From: DATDCY01 sp031406795 [NCBI: Candidatus Rokuibacteriota bacterium]
Lineage (GTDB): Bacteria; JAUVQV01
NCBI GenBank assembly: GCA_031406795.1
Contig: JANOHV010000066.1
Location: 1-15,788, forward strand
Direction: 5' to 3'
Length of the DNA stretch: 15,788 bases
The notes beneath the pieces were generated by a model. That model was not told where the DNA came from, did not search any database, and saw nothing but the letters and a program-made list of their open reading frames with translations. The position numbers and the translations under genes were made by a program. Below are positions 1-6,614 of this stretch, in pieces. Positions within the stretch are counted from its first letter, which is position 1, and each line of letters begins with the position of its first letter.

Positions 1-1
1 C

Positions 2-1162
2 CTCGGCCGGGGCCTCTCGGCGGCGCTCGTGCGCGGCGGCCAGACCGAGAGCGCCCGCGACGCCGGCGCCGGCCTGCTCGAGGAGACGGTGGACACCGCC
101 GCCGAGGCGCTGATGATCGTCAACGCCGGCGCCGCCGCGGCGCCCTGGTCGATCGAGATGCTGCCGCTCGGGCCGGGCGAACGCTCCGCGGCGATCACTC
201 CCGCCGCGCCGCGCATCGGCACCTTCGCCGCCGCCGGGACCGCGAGAATCGCGATCGCCCCCGATGCCGGCGGCACTGCCCCGCTGCGCCTGCGGGCCGT
301 GGGCGCCGAAGGGGTTCCCGCCTTCCTCGGCAACGACGGCCGGATCGTCGCCGGCGACGCCATCGTGGTCGGTTCCGGGGGAGAACTGCTGCTGCCCCAC
401 GGGCGCGGCCTGGCCGCCGTCTGGGTCGAGCGCGCCGGTGAGAACGTCTCCGGCCTCTGGGGCGCTGCCCCGCCCCCGCGCGAGCAGCCGATCGGCGCCG
501 CCGGGATCCTGCCCCTCACCGGGCCCTCGGCCGGTCTCGCTGCGAAGGTCGACCTCCCCTCCGTCCTGCACCTGAGCGCAGCCGACCCGCTCGTCGTCGT
601 GATCCGCCGCCCCGCGGGGCCGCTCGAGGACTTCGTCCATCTCCCGGGAGCCCCCCTCGATGTCTACCTCGCCCCGGGCACCACCGCGCTCTGGCTGCGC
701 ACCGCCGCGGGCGGCGAGCTGCGCGGCAGCGCCGAAGTCCTGCTCTCCCCGGTCACCCCGATCGGCGAGGGCCCCGGCCCCGAAGTGCTGCTCGCGCCCG
801 GGGCGGCCCGCTACTTCTCGTTCAACATCGAGCGCAAGGGCCCGCTCGGCATCGGAGTGCGCGCCGCCCCCGACACCGTCTCCTGCCGTCTCCTCGACGC
901 CGCCGGACGGACGATCGGCGAGGGGATCGTCCAGATGCCGAACCTCGCTCCCGGCTCCTATCTGCTCGCGGTGCGCGCGCCAGCAGACGGCGGCCCCGTC
1001 TCGGTGCGTCCGGCCCTCGCGGGGCTCGTCCCGCCGGGATCCGACCCACCAGCAGACATCGTGCGCCGCTATCTGGGCCTGAGCCGGGACGAACCCGAGA
1101 ACGGAGGTCTAGCCGCGCCGGCATCCGCGCCGCAATGGCCCGGGACCGAAGAAGGGGATTGA
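2..1162 (+). CDS. Unrecognised beta-rich protein, 3' part only
   Basis: The frame is open from the left edge to a TGA at 1160-1162, so the true start probably lies outside the window; a GTG at 29 is the first plausible internal start. I do not recognise the protein. It is rich in Ala, Gly, Pro and short hydrophobic beta-type strands, with no Cys-rich motif, Walker motif or membrane segment. About 60 to 120 residues before the end, a segment with alternating Phe/Leu/Val strands and a closing LAPGSYLLAVRAPADGG resembles the beta-sandwich of bacterial pre-peptidase C-terminal domains, which would fit a secreted or surface protein; this is a weak inference. The last 40 residues are Pro/Ala/Gly-rich and probably disordered. 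It converges with the AAA+ gene, with only 9 bp between the stops and no room for a separate terminator. GC-rich third positions match real coding sequence. Confidence 0.6.
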   Translation, partial: LGRGLSAALVRGGQTESARDAGAGLLEETVDTAAEALMIVNAGAAAAPWSIEMLPLGPGERSAAITPAAPRIGTFAAAGTARIAIAPDAGGTAPLRLRAVGAEGVPAFLGNDGRIVAGDAIVVGSGGELLLPHGRGLAAVWVERAGENVSGLWGAAPPPREQPIGAAGILPLTGPSAGLAAKVDLPSVLHLSAADPLVVVIRRPAGPLEDFVHLPGAPLDVYLAPGTTALWLRTAAGGELRGSAEVLLSPVTPIGEGPGPEVLLAPGAARYFSFNIERKGPLGIGVRAAPDTVSCRLLDAAGRTIGEGIVQMPNLAPGSYLLAVRAPADGGPVSVRPALAGLVPPGSDPPADIVRRYLGLSRDEPENGGLAAPASAPQWPGTEEGD

Positions 1163-1171
1163 ACGGAAACC

Positions 1172-3430
1172 TCAATTCCCTCCGAAGAGCACGGGCGACT
1201 TGGCCGTCGATCGGTAGCGGCCAATCACCTCGCGCACCTCGTCGAGTCCCGCTCGGCCCGCCCCGCCCTTGATAACCGACTGGATCGATGCCTGCCTCGC
1301 GACGAAATCAATCTCCTCAACGTGCATCGGCCAGCGCTCGACAAGCGTGACGAGTTCATCTTCGCGGATCCCATCGTTCCCCAGGCGCTCCTCCCAGCGA
1401 CGAATTTGCACGTGCTCCGGCGGGTGCTCGAGCTTGAAGTGCAGGTTGAATTCGACGGGAAGCGGCTGCGGCTTGAGGGGATGCGTCACCATGCAGAAGA
1501 GCCCGGTGTGCGTGCGCAGTCTGGCTTTCAGGTCGTCGAGTTCAAAGTTCTTTTTGCCGTCGGATTCACCTTCGAGAAAGCGCCCGAGGTCGCCGCTGAA
1601 ATCCATGAGCAGGGTCATGGCGTTCGCGCCGAGCGTCCTGGAGAACGCGTACTCCATCGGGGAGAGCTTCCGCTGTGTCAGCGGGTCAATCAGCCGGTCC
1701 GCCTCGGTTGACGACTGGAGCCGAGCGTAGATGAACGAGCGCACCTCGAGGCCGCACTCCCGTGCCAAAGCCTTTGCCGCAAGTTGTCCGGTGCCGAAGA
1801 ACGGGGTGCTGATCAGAACGGTGAGGCCGAATCCTTCCCCCTTGAGTTGCTTCCAGGCGCGCGCTGCGCCCTGGAGGCCGTCCCGCTCCCGGTTACGAAG
1901 AAATAGATCCGCGATGGTTCCTTGCGGTGCCGCGTATCGTTCGCAGATTCTCTCTTCGTCCGACGGCACGGGTTGCTGCAGGTCGACCGCCCGCACGAGT
2001 TGCTCCCGCGTAACACAGATTTTCCCATCCTCCCGCCTTGGCGACCGCGTCATCGCGAGCAGCATGCAGTTCTTGATCAGGCCGCCGGAGAGCTGGTAGC
2101 GGTCGGCGATCTTCGCGAGGTCGAGATCCGGGGCCAGTTCGAGCCTCTCAGGGAGAAGCGACTGCCACATGCGCAGCCGCGTGTCTGCATCCGGGATCGG
2201 GAATGCGACCTTCATCGCGAAGCGCCGCTCCATCGCCGGGTCCAGGTCGACGGGCTTGTTGGTGGCCATGATGACGACGCATCGTGACTTCTCCAGCTCA
2301 ATCAGCAGCGCCCTCCCCAGTCGCGAGTCGTTCGTGAACAGGTCGTCGCACTCGTCGAAGAGCACGATACCGCCCAGGGACTCCGCCTCGCGGAAGACCC
2401 TTGCCAGGACATCCTCCGGGTTGCCCCACTTGTCGAAGACGCTCACGGCGAGAGAGACGATCCGCCGGTCGAAGCGCAAGGCGAGCGCGCGAGCCATCAT
2501 CGTCTTGCCGGTCCCCGGCGGCCCGTGGAAGAGCAGCGCCAGCCCGGTGCCGTAGCCGAAGAAGTCGTCCAGCTCGACGAGCCGCCCTGCGGCGCGATCC
2601 TCGAGAAAATTGCCAACGCAGGCGGCAACCTCCTCTTTCAGCCCATCCGGCAGGACGACCTGATCAAGGCTCACGGAACTGCGCTCCCACCGGATGAACC
2701 GCATCGACGAACGATAGAGGTACCGGTCCCCGAGGATCTGGCGCACGAACCGCTCCTGCAATCTGATCTTCGTCCCCAGCAGATTCGTCGACTCCCCCAC
2801 CCCGTCGATCTGGAGGATCTCCTCCCCGATCAACGGCCTTTCCGTGCTGAAGTGGCGACGCGCCTCGACTTGTTCAAGGAAATCACGGCAGGCGAGCGAC
2901 AGGATCGTCCCGATCAGCATGCCGTTGTGCAGGTCGTTCGTGTGCACGCCGACCTGCTCTGGCTCGAGGCGGCACCGCCTGAACGTCTCCATGAACCGCG
3001 GCGACGTGAACTGCATGAGCAGAAGCAGGAGCACCGCGCGCTCGACGGGACCGAGCCGCCGTTGTTGGCAAAATGCCTGAAAGAGCAGGTCGACGCCGTC
3101 CCGCTCTGAAGCCGCTTCCCGCAGGCGGTTCACGGCGGCCGTTTCCTCGAGCAGGACCTGCACACGTGCGACATCATTTCCGGCCGCCAGGAACGGAAAG
3201 AGCGCACGAAATTCCGGCGACGACTCGTGACCGCCCGCAACCTCCCGCGGCAGATTCCGCAAATACCCGACGGCGAGCATCAGCGTGGCCTCTCGTTCCA
3301 GCGCCTCAAGGTGGTCGAGATTGTCGCGGAATGGTGCGTTTGACTCGCTACCCACCCACTCCAGATGTCCGAGCACGCCTTCGTCCTCGACACCTACTGC
3401 AACCCGCTGTTGCGCTGGCGCGGCGCTCAT
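1172..3430 (-). CDS. Tandem AAA+ ATPase, second domain degenerate
   Basis: This 752-residue protein has an alpha-helical N-terminal region (about 1-245) and then a complete AAA+ module: Walker A GPPGTGKT at 303-310, Walker B IVLFDECDD at about 355-363, sensor-1 Asn in ATN at 389-391, arginine-finger candidate ERR at 401-403, and a sensor-2-like SGGLIKN at 448-454. From about 535 a second Rossmann-like AAA fold follows, with a ruined P-loop (STPFFGTGQ, no Gly-Lys-Ser/Thr) and a Walker-B-like LLMDFSGD at 607-614. The second half is therefore probably structural. The ATG at 3430 overlaps the clpP stop (ATGA), so the two are translationally coupled. Known ClpP partners (ClpX, ClpA, ClpC) have different architectures; I see no zinc-binding N-domain and no clear IGF/LGF docking loop. 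An unfoldase or remodelling ATPase acting with the ClpP is likely but inferred. AAA proteins of contractile injection systems are an alternative relative. Confidence 0.93.
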   Translation of the reverse strand: MSAAPAQQRVAVGVEDEGVLGHLEWVGSESNAPFRDNLDHLEALEREATLMLAVGYLRNLPREVAGGHESSPEFRALFPFLAAGNDVARVQVLLEETAAVNRLREAASERDGVDLLFQAFCQQRRLGPVERAVLLLLLMQFTSPRFMETFRRCRLEPEQVGVHTNDLHNGMLIGTILSLACRDFLEQVEARRHFSTERPLIGEEILQIDGVGESTNLLGTKIRLQERFVRQILGDRYLYRSSMRFIRWERSSVSLDQVVLPDGLKEEVAACVGNFLEDRAAGRLVELDDFFGYGTGLALLFHGPPGTGKTMMARALALRFDRRIVSLAVSVFDKWGNPEDVLARVFREAESLGGIVLFDECDDLFTNDSRLGRALLIELEKSRCVVIMATNKPVDLDPAMERRFAMKVAFPIPDADTRLRMWQSLLPERLELAPDLDLAKIADRYQLSGGLIKNCMLLAMTRSPRREDGKICVTREQLVRAVDLQQPVPSDEERICERYAAPQGTIADLFLRNRERDGLQGAARAWKQLKGEGFGLTVLISTPFFGTGQLAAKALARECGLEVRSFIYARLQSSTEADRLIDPLTQRKLSPMEYAFSRTLGANAMTLLMDFSGDLGRFLEGESDGKKNFELDDLKARLRTHTGLFCMVTHPLKPQPLPVEFNLHFKLEHPPEHVQIRRWEERLGNDGIREDELVTLVERWPMHVEEIDFVARQASIQSVIKGGAGRAGLDEVREVIGRYRSTAKSPVLFGGN

Positions 3431-4005
3431 GCCCCACCCCGCTTCCGCACCGGCTCAACGCGGTCCGCGATGCCATGCTGGATCGCCTCCTCGGGCGTCA
3501 GCCAGGTGTCCACGTCGCGCAGCAGATACTTCTCCAGTTCGGCCTTGTCCTTGATGTTCGAGTACGCCAGGTAGTGCTGCAGGATGCGCTCGTGCTCCAT
3601 ATCCTCCGCCTTGCGGCCGGCAATCAACTGGCTGTGACTGCCGACGCTGAACGCCGAGAAACGGTGCGACAGGATCGAGGTGCGCGGCGTGATCACCCGA
3701 CGGCCTTTCTCGCCGGTCATGAAGACCAGCAGCGCCATCGACGCAATCATTCCGATGCCGGTGGTGTATATCGGGATCCGCGACCACTCCATGATGTCGA
3801 TGATCGAAAACCCCGCCGGGCAGGAACCGCCCGGGGAGTTGATCACCATCTGGATCTGGTTGACCTCCGCCTTGATGTTGTACTCGATGATCTCCTTGCA
3901 GACACTCTCCGCCATCCCGCCGTCGATCGCGCCGGAGATGTAGATGATCCCGAAGTCCTTCAGCCCCTGCTCTTTGCCCTTCTCCCGCTTCTCGCTCTCT
4001 GCCAT
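3427..4005 (-). CDS. clpP: ClpP-family serine protease
   Basis: The 192-residue protein has the ClpP/crotonase-like fold with all key elements: oxyanion-loop NSPGG at 57-61, nucleophile Ser89 in GMIASMA, His114 in ILSHRF, and Asp166 in DTWLTPEEA, so it should be an active peptidase. ClpP normally forms a double heptameric barrel fed by an AAA+ unfoldase. An upstream in-frame ATG at 4038 would add 11 residues. I chose 4005 because AGGGAGGGGCC sits directly in front of it and because TGTCAC lies exactly 50 nt upstream, the spacing seen at related genes. No propeptide is evident. The end overlaps the start of the AAA+ gene by 4 bp, forming a two-gene unit. It differs enough from textbook ClpP (for example FMTGEKGRR after the Ser helix) to be a paralogue rather than the housekeeping copy. 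A truncated second copy lies at 6415-6514. Confidence 0.93.
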   Translation of the reverse strand: MAESEKREKGKEQGLKDFGIIYISGAIDGGMAESVCKEIIEYNIKAEVNQIQMVINSPGGSCPAGFSIIDIMEWSRIPIYTTGIGMIASMALLVFMTGEKGRRVITPRTSILSHRFSAFSVGSHSQLIAGRKAEDMEHERILQHYLAYSNIKDKAELEKYLLRDVDTWLTPEEAIQHGIADRVEPVRKRGGA

Positions 4006-4049
4006 GGCCCCTCCCTGGGTTGGTGAGTGACGCATCATTCACTGGAGGG

Positions 4050-4065
4050 GTGACAAAACTGGACA
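4050..4065 (-). promoter_or_regulatory. Tandem TGTC leader site of clpP
   Basis: On the minus strand TGTC begins at 4065 and TGTCAC at 4055, 10 bp apart and on one face of the helix. TGTCAC starts 50 nt before the clpP ATG at 4005. The same arrangement precedes several other genes here. It is a binding site or promoter element by inference; no regulator is visible in the window. Confidence 0.6.
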
Positions 4066-4112
4066 AAGAAAGATCACCTGGATCATCGGCGATCCCGGGA
4101 TCGGAAACGGCC

Positions 4113-4190
4113 TTAGTCCTCGGCCCGTGCAAAGAAAGCAGACAGCCTGCGGTTCATTTCTGCCTTCATCTGCCGGATCGTCCCCTCCCT
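4113..4190 (-). pseudogene. Deletion remnant of the unknown Tat-signal gene
   Basis: Read on the minus strand, the ribosome site GGGAGGGG is followed almost at once by codons for TIRQMKAEMNRRL and a short tail ending in TAA at 4113-4115. TIRQMKAEMNRRL is identical to residues 178-190 of the 200-residue protein encoded at 7175-7777. Upstream, the leader also matches that gene's leader. About 170 codons, including the signal peptide and core, are missing, so leader and C-terminal end are directly joined. A small peptide could start at the Met in RQMKAE, but I regard this as a relic of internal deletion. Confidence 0.75.
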
Positions 4191-4224
4191 GGTTTGGTTC
4201 CTGGCAACCAGATACCGCGGAGGT

Positions 4225-4240
4225 GTGACAGATTTGGACA
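4225..4240 (-). promoter_or_regulatory. Tandem TGTC leader site of the deleted Tat gene
   Basis: Minus-strand TGTC at 4240 and TGTCACA at 4230 keep the 10-bp phase. The following bases, including GCGGTATC and CCAAACCAGGGAGG, match the leader of the intact gene at 7777 closely. The leader is preserved although the gene behind it is almost entirely gone. Confidence 0.55.
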
Positions 4241-4276
4241 AAGTTAGGCCATGGTTCGCGGCAAAATTTGCATTCA

Positions 4277-4304
4277 TATTATGACCATAGTATTATGACC
4301 ACAG
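4277..4304 (+). promoter_or_regulatory. Tandem 14-bp repeat, candidate antitoxin operator
   Basis: TATTATGACCATAG is followed immediately by TATTATGACCACAG, two direct copies differing at one base. They lie 18 bp before the antitoxin ATG and its AGGAGG ribosome site (4311-4316). Phd/VapB-type antitoxins usually repress their own operon by binding repeats in this position. The A/T-rich repeats could also hold the -10 element. Confidence 0.55.
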
Positions 4305-4322
4305 ACAGAACAGGAGGAAGCA

Positions 4323-4553
4323 ATGGTTCAGACGGTATCTAAATCCAAATTCAAGCCCCGTGCGCTGGAGTATTTCCGGAAGATCCAGGAAACCGGCGAG
4401 GAACTCGTCCTTACCGACCATGGCAAGCCGGTGTTGAAGATCACCGCCTTCAAGCCCGACCCCGCCGCATCGCTGAAATCGCTCAGGAACACCGTGGTGA
4501 AGTTCACAGATCCCCTGCGGCCGACCGGTGAAGACTGGGATGCGTTGAAATGA
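4323..4553 (+). CDS. Phd/YefM-family antitoxin
   Basis: This 76-residue protein has the Phd/YefM layout: an N-terminal beta-strand and helix region containing KPRALEYFRKIQETGEELVLTDHGKPVLKI (residues 12-41, key elements the helix and the G-K-P turn), which dimerises and binds DNA, followed by a charged C-terminal tail (about 46-76) that would wrap and inhibit the toxin. The start is supported by CAGGAGGAAGCA just upstream. Its last codons overlap the PIN toxin gene (ATGA at 4550-4553), the usual antitoxin-first order with coupled translation. It should repress its own promoter, probably through the 14-bp tandem repeats at 4277-4304. It is not closely similar to the second antitoxin of the window (10872-11117), so the two pairs are separate acquisitions or old paralogues. 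Confidence 0.9.
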   Translation: MVQTVSKSKFKPRALEYFRKIQETGEELVLTDHGKPVLKITAFKPDPAASLKSLRNTVVKFTDPLRPTGEDWDALK

Positions 4554-4945
4554 TCGTTCTGGATACGCACGTCTGGCTCTGGTGGGTCAGCAACCCGGAG
4601 CTTCTCTCCGCCGCGGCGCGGAAGACGATCGACCACGAGATGGTGGACGGAGAGATCGGTATTTCGTCCATCAGCGCCTGGGAAGTTGCGATCCTGGTGA
4701 AGAAGGGGCGTCTCGACCTCACGATGTCCGCCGGGGATTGGATCGCACGGTCCGAGGCGCTCCCCTTCCTCCGGTTCATCCCCGTGGATAACCGGATCGC
4801 CCTCAAGTCCGCGAACCTCCCCGGCCAGCTGCACGACGACCCCGCCGATCGCATCATCATCGCGACGACGATCACGCTCGGCGGCATTCTGGTCACGAAG
4901 GACGATAAGATCAGGAAATACCCTCACGTGCGTACGACCTGGTAG
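4550..4945 (+). CDS. vapC: PIN-domain ribonuclease toxin (VapC type)
   Basis: The 131-residue protein is a single PIN domain. Conserved acidic residues that bind the metal ions are visible: Asp5 in VLDTH, Glu45 in SAWEVAIL, Asp97/Asp100 in HDDPADRIIIA, and Asp118/119 in TKDDKI. VapC toxins cleave RNA, often tRNA or rRNA, and are held inactive by the paired antitoxin. The length is typical, the acidic set is complete, and the start overlaps the antitoxin stop, so the pair looks intact. The LWWVSNPELLSAAARKTI segment is typical of the VapC subgroup that pairs with Phd/YefM antitoxins. The downstream gap (4946-5161) holds a small inverted repeat and one tandem TGTC site. Confidence 0.92.
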   Translation: MIVLDTHVWLWWVSNPELLSAAARKTIDHEMVDGEIGISSISAWEVAILVKKGRLDLTMSAGDWIARSEALPFLRFIPVDNRIALKSANLPGQLHDDPADRIIIATTITLGGILVTKDDKIRKYPHVRTTW

Positions 4946-4948
4946 CTG

Positions 4949-4965
4949 CAGGTAGCTGATACCTG
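4949..4965 (+). repeat. Short inverted repeat after vapC
   Basis: CAGGTA, five bases, TACCTG form a perfect 6-bp stem just past the vapC stop. No T-run follows, so a terminator role is doubtful. Confidence 0.3.
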
Positions 4966-5016
4966 AGTTGGATGATACGTCCAGACACAACCGGCAAGAA
5001 CAAATGGTCGTGATAG

Positions 5017-5032
5017 TGTCCGGAATTGTCAC
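5017..5032 (+). promoter_or_regulatory. Tandem TGTC site upstream of the nuclease gene
   Basis: TGTC at 5017 and TGTCACG at 5027 repeat the 10-bp phasing. Unlike the other copies, the chosen start codon (5162) is 135 nt away. An in-frame ATG at 5069 lies 42 nt downstream but lacks a ribosome site. Confidence 0.45.
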
Positions 5033-5161
5033 GACCTGGAATTACCTTCCTTACCACACGCGGTTGGAATGCAGGGTGCGGCCTGGGGTAGCAGGGGCAA
5101 TCTTGGCAACGATGATCTCGGGGCGAGAGCGGATAATCGACTTTTCGGAGGGGCACGGAAG

Positions 5162-6220
5162 ATGCTATACCAACTCGACCTCACCAGCGCAGCCGCAAGC
5201 AAAAAGGTCAAGCTAGAGCAACCTGCAGACTTGGGAATCCTTGAGAAGTATGTCGAGGATTTCTTTGCCACGCACATCCACGAGTTGATTCCCGAGGATC
5301 AGCTCATGATAATCGCTCAAGAACGCAGCAGACAGGAAGAAGCCGACCTGCTTGCTCTCGACCGTAAAGGCGTGCTTTTCATTTTCGAACTCAAGCGATG
5401 GCAATCCAATCCAGAGAATCTCCTTCAGGTTATGCGATATGGACAGATCTTTGGCCGTTATAGCTATGAGGACCTTCAGGACCTGGCGCAGCGTCATAAT
5501 AGACTGGAAGGCAGTTTGGCCAAAAAACACCGGGAGTATTTTGAATTAGACGAAGTTTTGCCGCAAACAGCATTCAATGCTGACCAAGTCTTTGTCGTAG
5601 TCACAAACGGCGTCGACAAGGATACCTTAGGGGCGATTCAGTATTGGAAGAAGAAGAACGTCCGTATCGACTTCCTCACGTACAAGCTCTATTCCCTGGC
5701 TGGGAAACCTCATTTGTACTACGACACCTATAACCCTGAGTTTGATGTCATCCAGGAGACAAATCCTGGCGTCTGCGTCGTCAATACGAACGTGAGTTAT
5801 ATGGAAGATGCATGGCGGGATATGATGACTGCGCAGAAGGCGGCAGCCTATTACGACCGAAAGTATGCCGTTACCGGCATTCAGAAGGGCTTTACGGTGT
5901 ATCTTTATCACACGGGCGTCGGGGTCATAGCCAAAGGGAAGGCCAAAGGCCCCTATCGCAAAACAGATTTCGATGGCGACAAGGACGCTGAGTATTTCGT
6001 CCCGCTTACTCTCGATTGGGCACTGAGCGATCCAGATAATTGGAAATACGCCATCACCGCGCGCGAAATCAACAAGAGAATGAATAGCGGTTACCGATTC
6101 AGGCAAACTGTTTTCGGCATCGCGCCAGAAATGGCTGAAGCTATTGACTCTCTTTGGGAGCAGCACCAGAAGGAACTGGAATCCGCCTCTCACTCGAAGG
6201 CCATCCTCACTGAAATCTAA
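5162..6220 (+). CDS. PD-(D/E)XK (NucS/DUF91-like) nuclease with PUA-like C-terminal part
   Basis: The 352-residue protein has an N-terminal restriction-endonuclease-like core: Glu59/60 and Asp62 in QEEADLLALD, then FELKRW with Glu76-Leu-Lys78, and a following helix with Gln89 and Tyr93 (LLQVMRYGQ). This D...ExK...Q/Y order is that of PD-(D/E)XK nucleases such as NucS/DUF91 and RecB-type domains. From about 235 the strands GFTVYLYHTGVGVIAKGKAK and AEYFVPLTLDWAL resemble PUA/EVE-like folds that read modified bases or RNA; this second assignment is tentative. I chose ATG 5162 because GGAGGGG stands 8 nt upstream and because the partial copy at 10422 also begins MLYQLD after a strong ribosome site; an in-frame ATG at 5069 has none. 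The gene is noticeably more A/T-rich than its flanks, suggesting transfer. With toxin pairs on both sides, a role in defence is plausible but unproven. Confidence 0.8.
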   Translation: MLYQLDLTSAAASKKVKLEQPADLGILEKYVEDFFATHIHELIPEDQLMIIAQERSRQEEADLLALDRKGVLFIFELKRWQSNPENLLQVMRYGQIFGRYSYEDLQDLAQRHNRLEGSLAKKHREYFELDEVLPQTAFNADQVFVVVTNGVDKDTLGAIQYWKKKNVRIDFLTYKLYSLAGKPHLYYDTYNPEFDVIQETNPGVCVVNTNVSYMEDAWRDMMTAQKAAAYYDRKYAVTGIQKGFTVYLYHTGVGVIAKGKAKGPYRKTDFDGDKDAEYFVPLTLDWALSDPDNWKYAITAREINKRMNSGYRFRQTVFGIAPEMAEAIDSLWEQHQKELESASHSKAILTEI

Positions 6221-6231
6221 TTGCCCTGCTG

Positions 6232-6414
6232 ATGCGAATCCCAGCAGAGCGGTGCGCTATCGAGGGCAGATCACCAGGTCGTGGAAACGGGGTAGCGCGA
6301 GATCTCCGGATCGGGTATCAGAATGGTGAGACCGTGCGCCGCCGCCTGACAGACCAGCATGCGGCCGAACGGATCCCGGTGGTAGTCCGGCAGCTTCGAG
6401 AGCTGAAGCACCGC
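6232..6414. repeat. Direct repeat, copy 1 of 2 (partner 10449-10632)
   Basis: About 180 bp of close similarity (I estimate near 90 percent by eye in the vapC part) link this stretch with 10449-10632. It starts just after the nuclease gene, crosses a short spacer, and covers the 3' third of a minus-strand vapC. Here the similarity stops abruptly where clpP-like sequence begins. Confidence 0.8.
6271..6414 (-). pseudogene. vapC 3' fragment
   Basis: The minus strand encodes the last 47 or so residues of a PIN toxin, ending SRYPVSTTW plus TGA at 6271-6273, matching residues 82-128 of the toxin at 10489-10875. The active-site motif reads DPFGRM where the intact copy has DPFDRM, so a catalytic Asp is replaced by Gly. 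The 5' two thirds and the antitoxin gene are missing; the fragment is fused directly to the 5' end of a clpP copy, out of frame with it. Confidence 0.85.
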
Positions 6415-6514
6415 CACTCTCCGCCATCCCGCCGTCGATGGCGCCGGAGATGTAGAGGATCCCGAAGTTCTTCAGCCCCTGCTCTTTGCCCTTCTGCTTC
6501 TCGCTCTCTGCCAT
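6415..6514 (-). pseudogene. clpP 5' fragment
   Basis: From ATG 6514 (minus strand) the first 32 or so codons read MAESEKQKGKEQGLKNFGI then YISGAIDGGMAES, nearly the start of the intact ClpP at 4005 with one codon deleted and conservative changes. Similarity ends at 6415, where vapC 3' sequence begins. The frame remains open to 6257 but the added residues are vapC in a wrong frame, so the product would be a meaningless chimera lacking Ser, His and Asp of the triad. The leader is still present, with the ribosome site changed to GGGCGGGG. Confidence 0.85.
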
Positions 6515-6558
6515 GGCCCCGCCCTGGGTTGTTGTGTGCCTCATCATTCACCCGGGAC

Positions 6559-6574
6559 ATGACAGAATCGGACA
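6559..6574 (-). promoter_or_regulatory. Tandem TGTC leader site of the clpP fragment
   Basis: Minus-strand TGTC at 6574 and TGTCAT at 6564 keep the 10-bp phase, and the second half-site lies exactly 50 nt before ATG 6514, as at the intact clpP. One base of TGTCAC has changed. Confidence 0.5.
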
Positions 6575-6614
6575 AACGAAGATCCCGCAGCCCTTCGTTC
6601 CCGTGGCGGTGACG

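Noticed and set aside
4020-4065. TGTCAC-N17-CGTC at clpP as an ECF41-type sigma promoter
   Set aside because: The recalled ECF41 consensus (TGTCACA, 16 bp, CGTC) fits only clpP; the other leader copies lack CGTC at that distance, so the shared motif is left unassigned.
6226-6247. CTGCTG/CAGCAG inverted repeat after the nuclease gene as a terminator
   Set aside because: The stem is only 6 bp with a 10-base loop and no T-run, and the partner repeat at 10449 does not preserve it.
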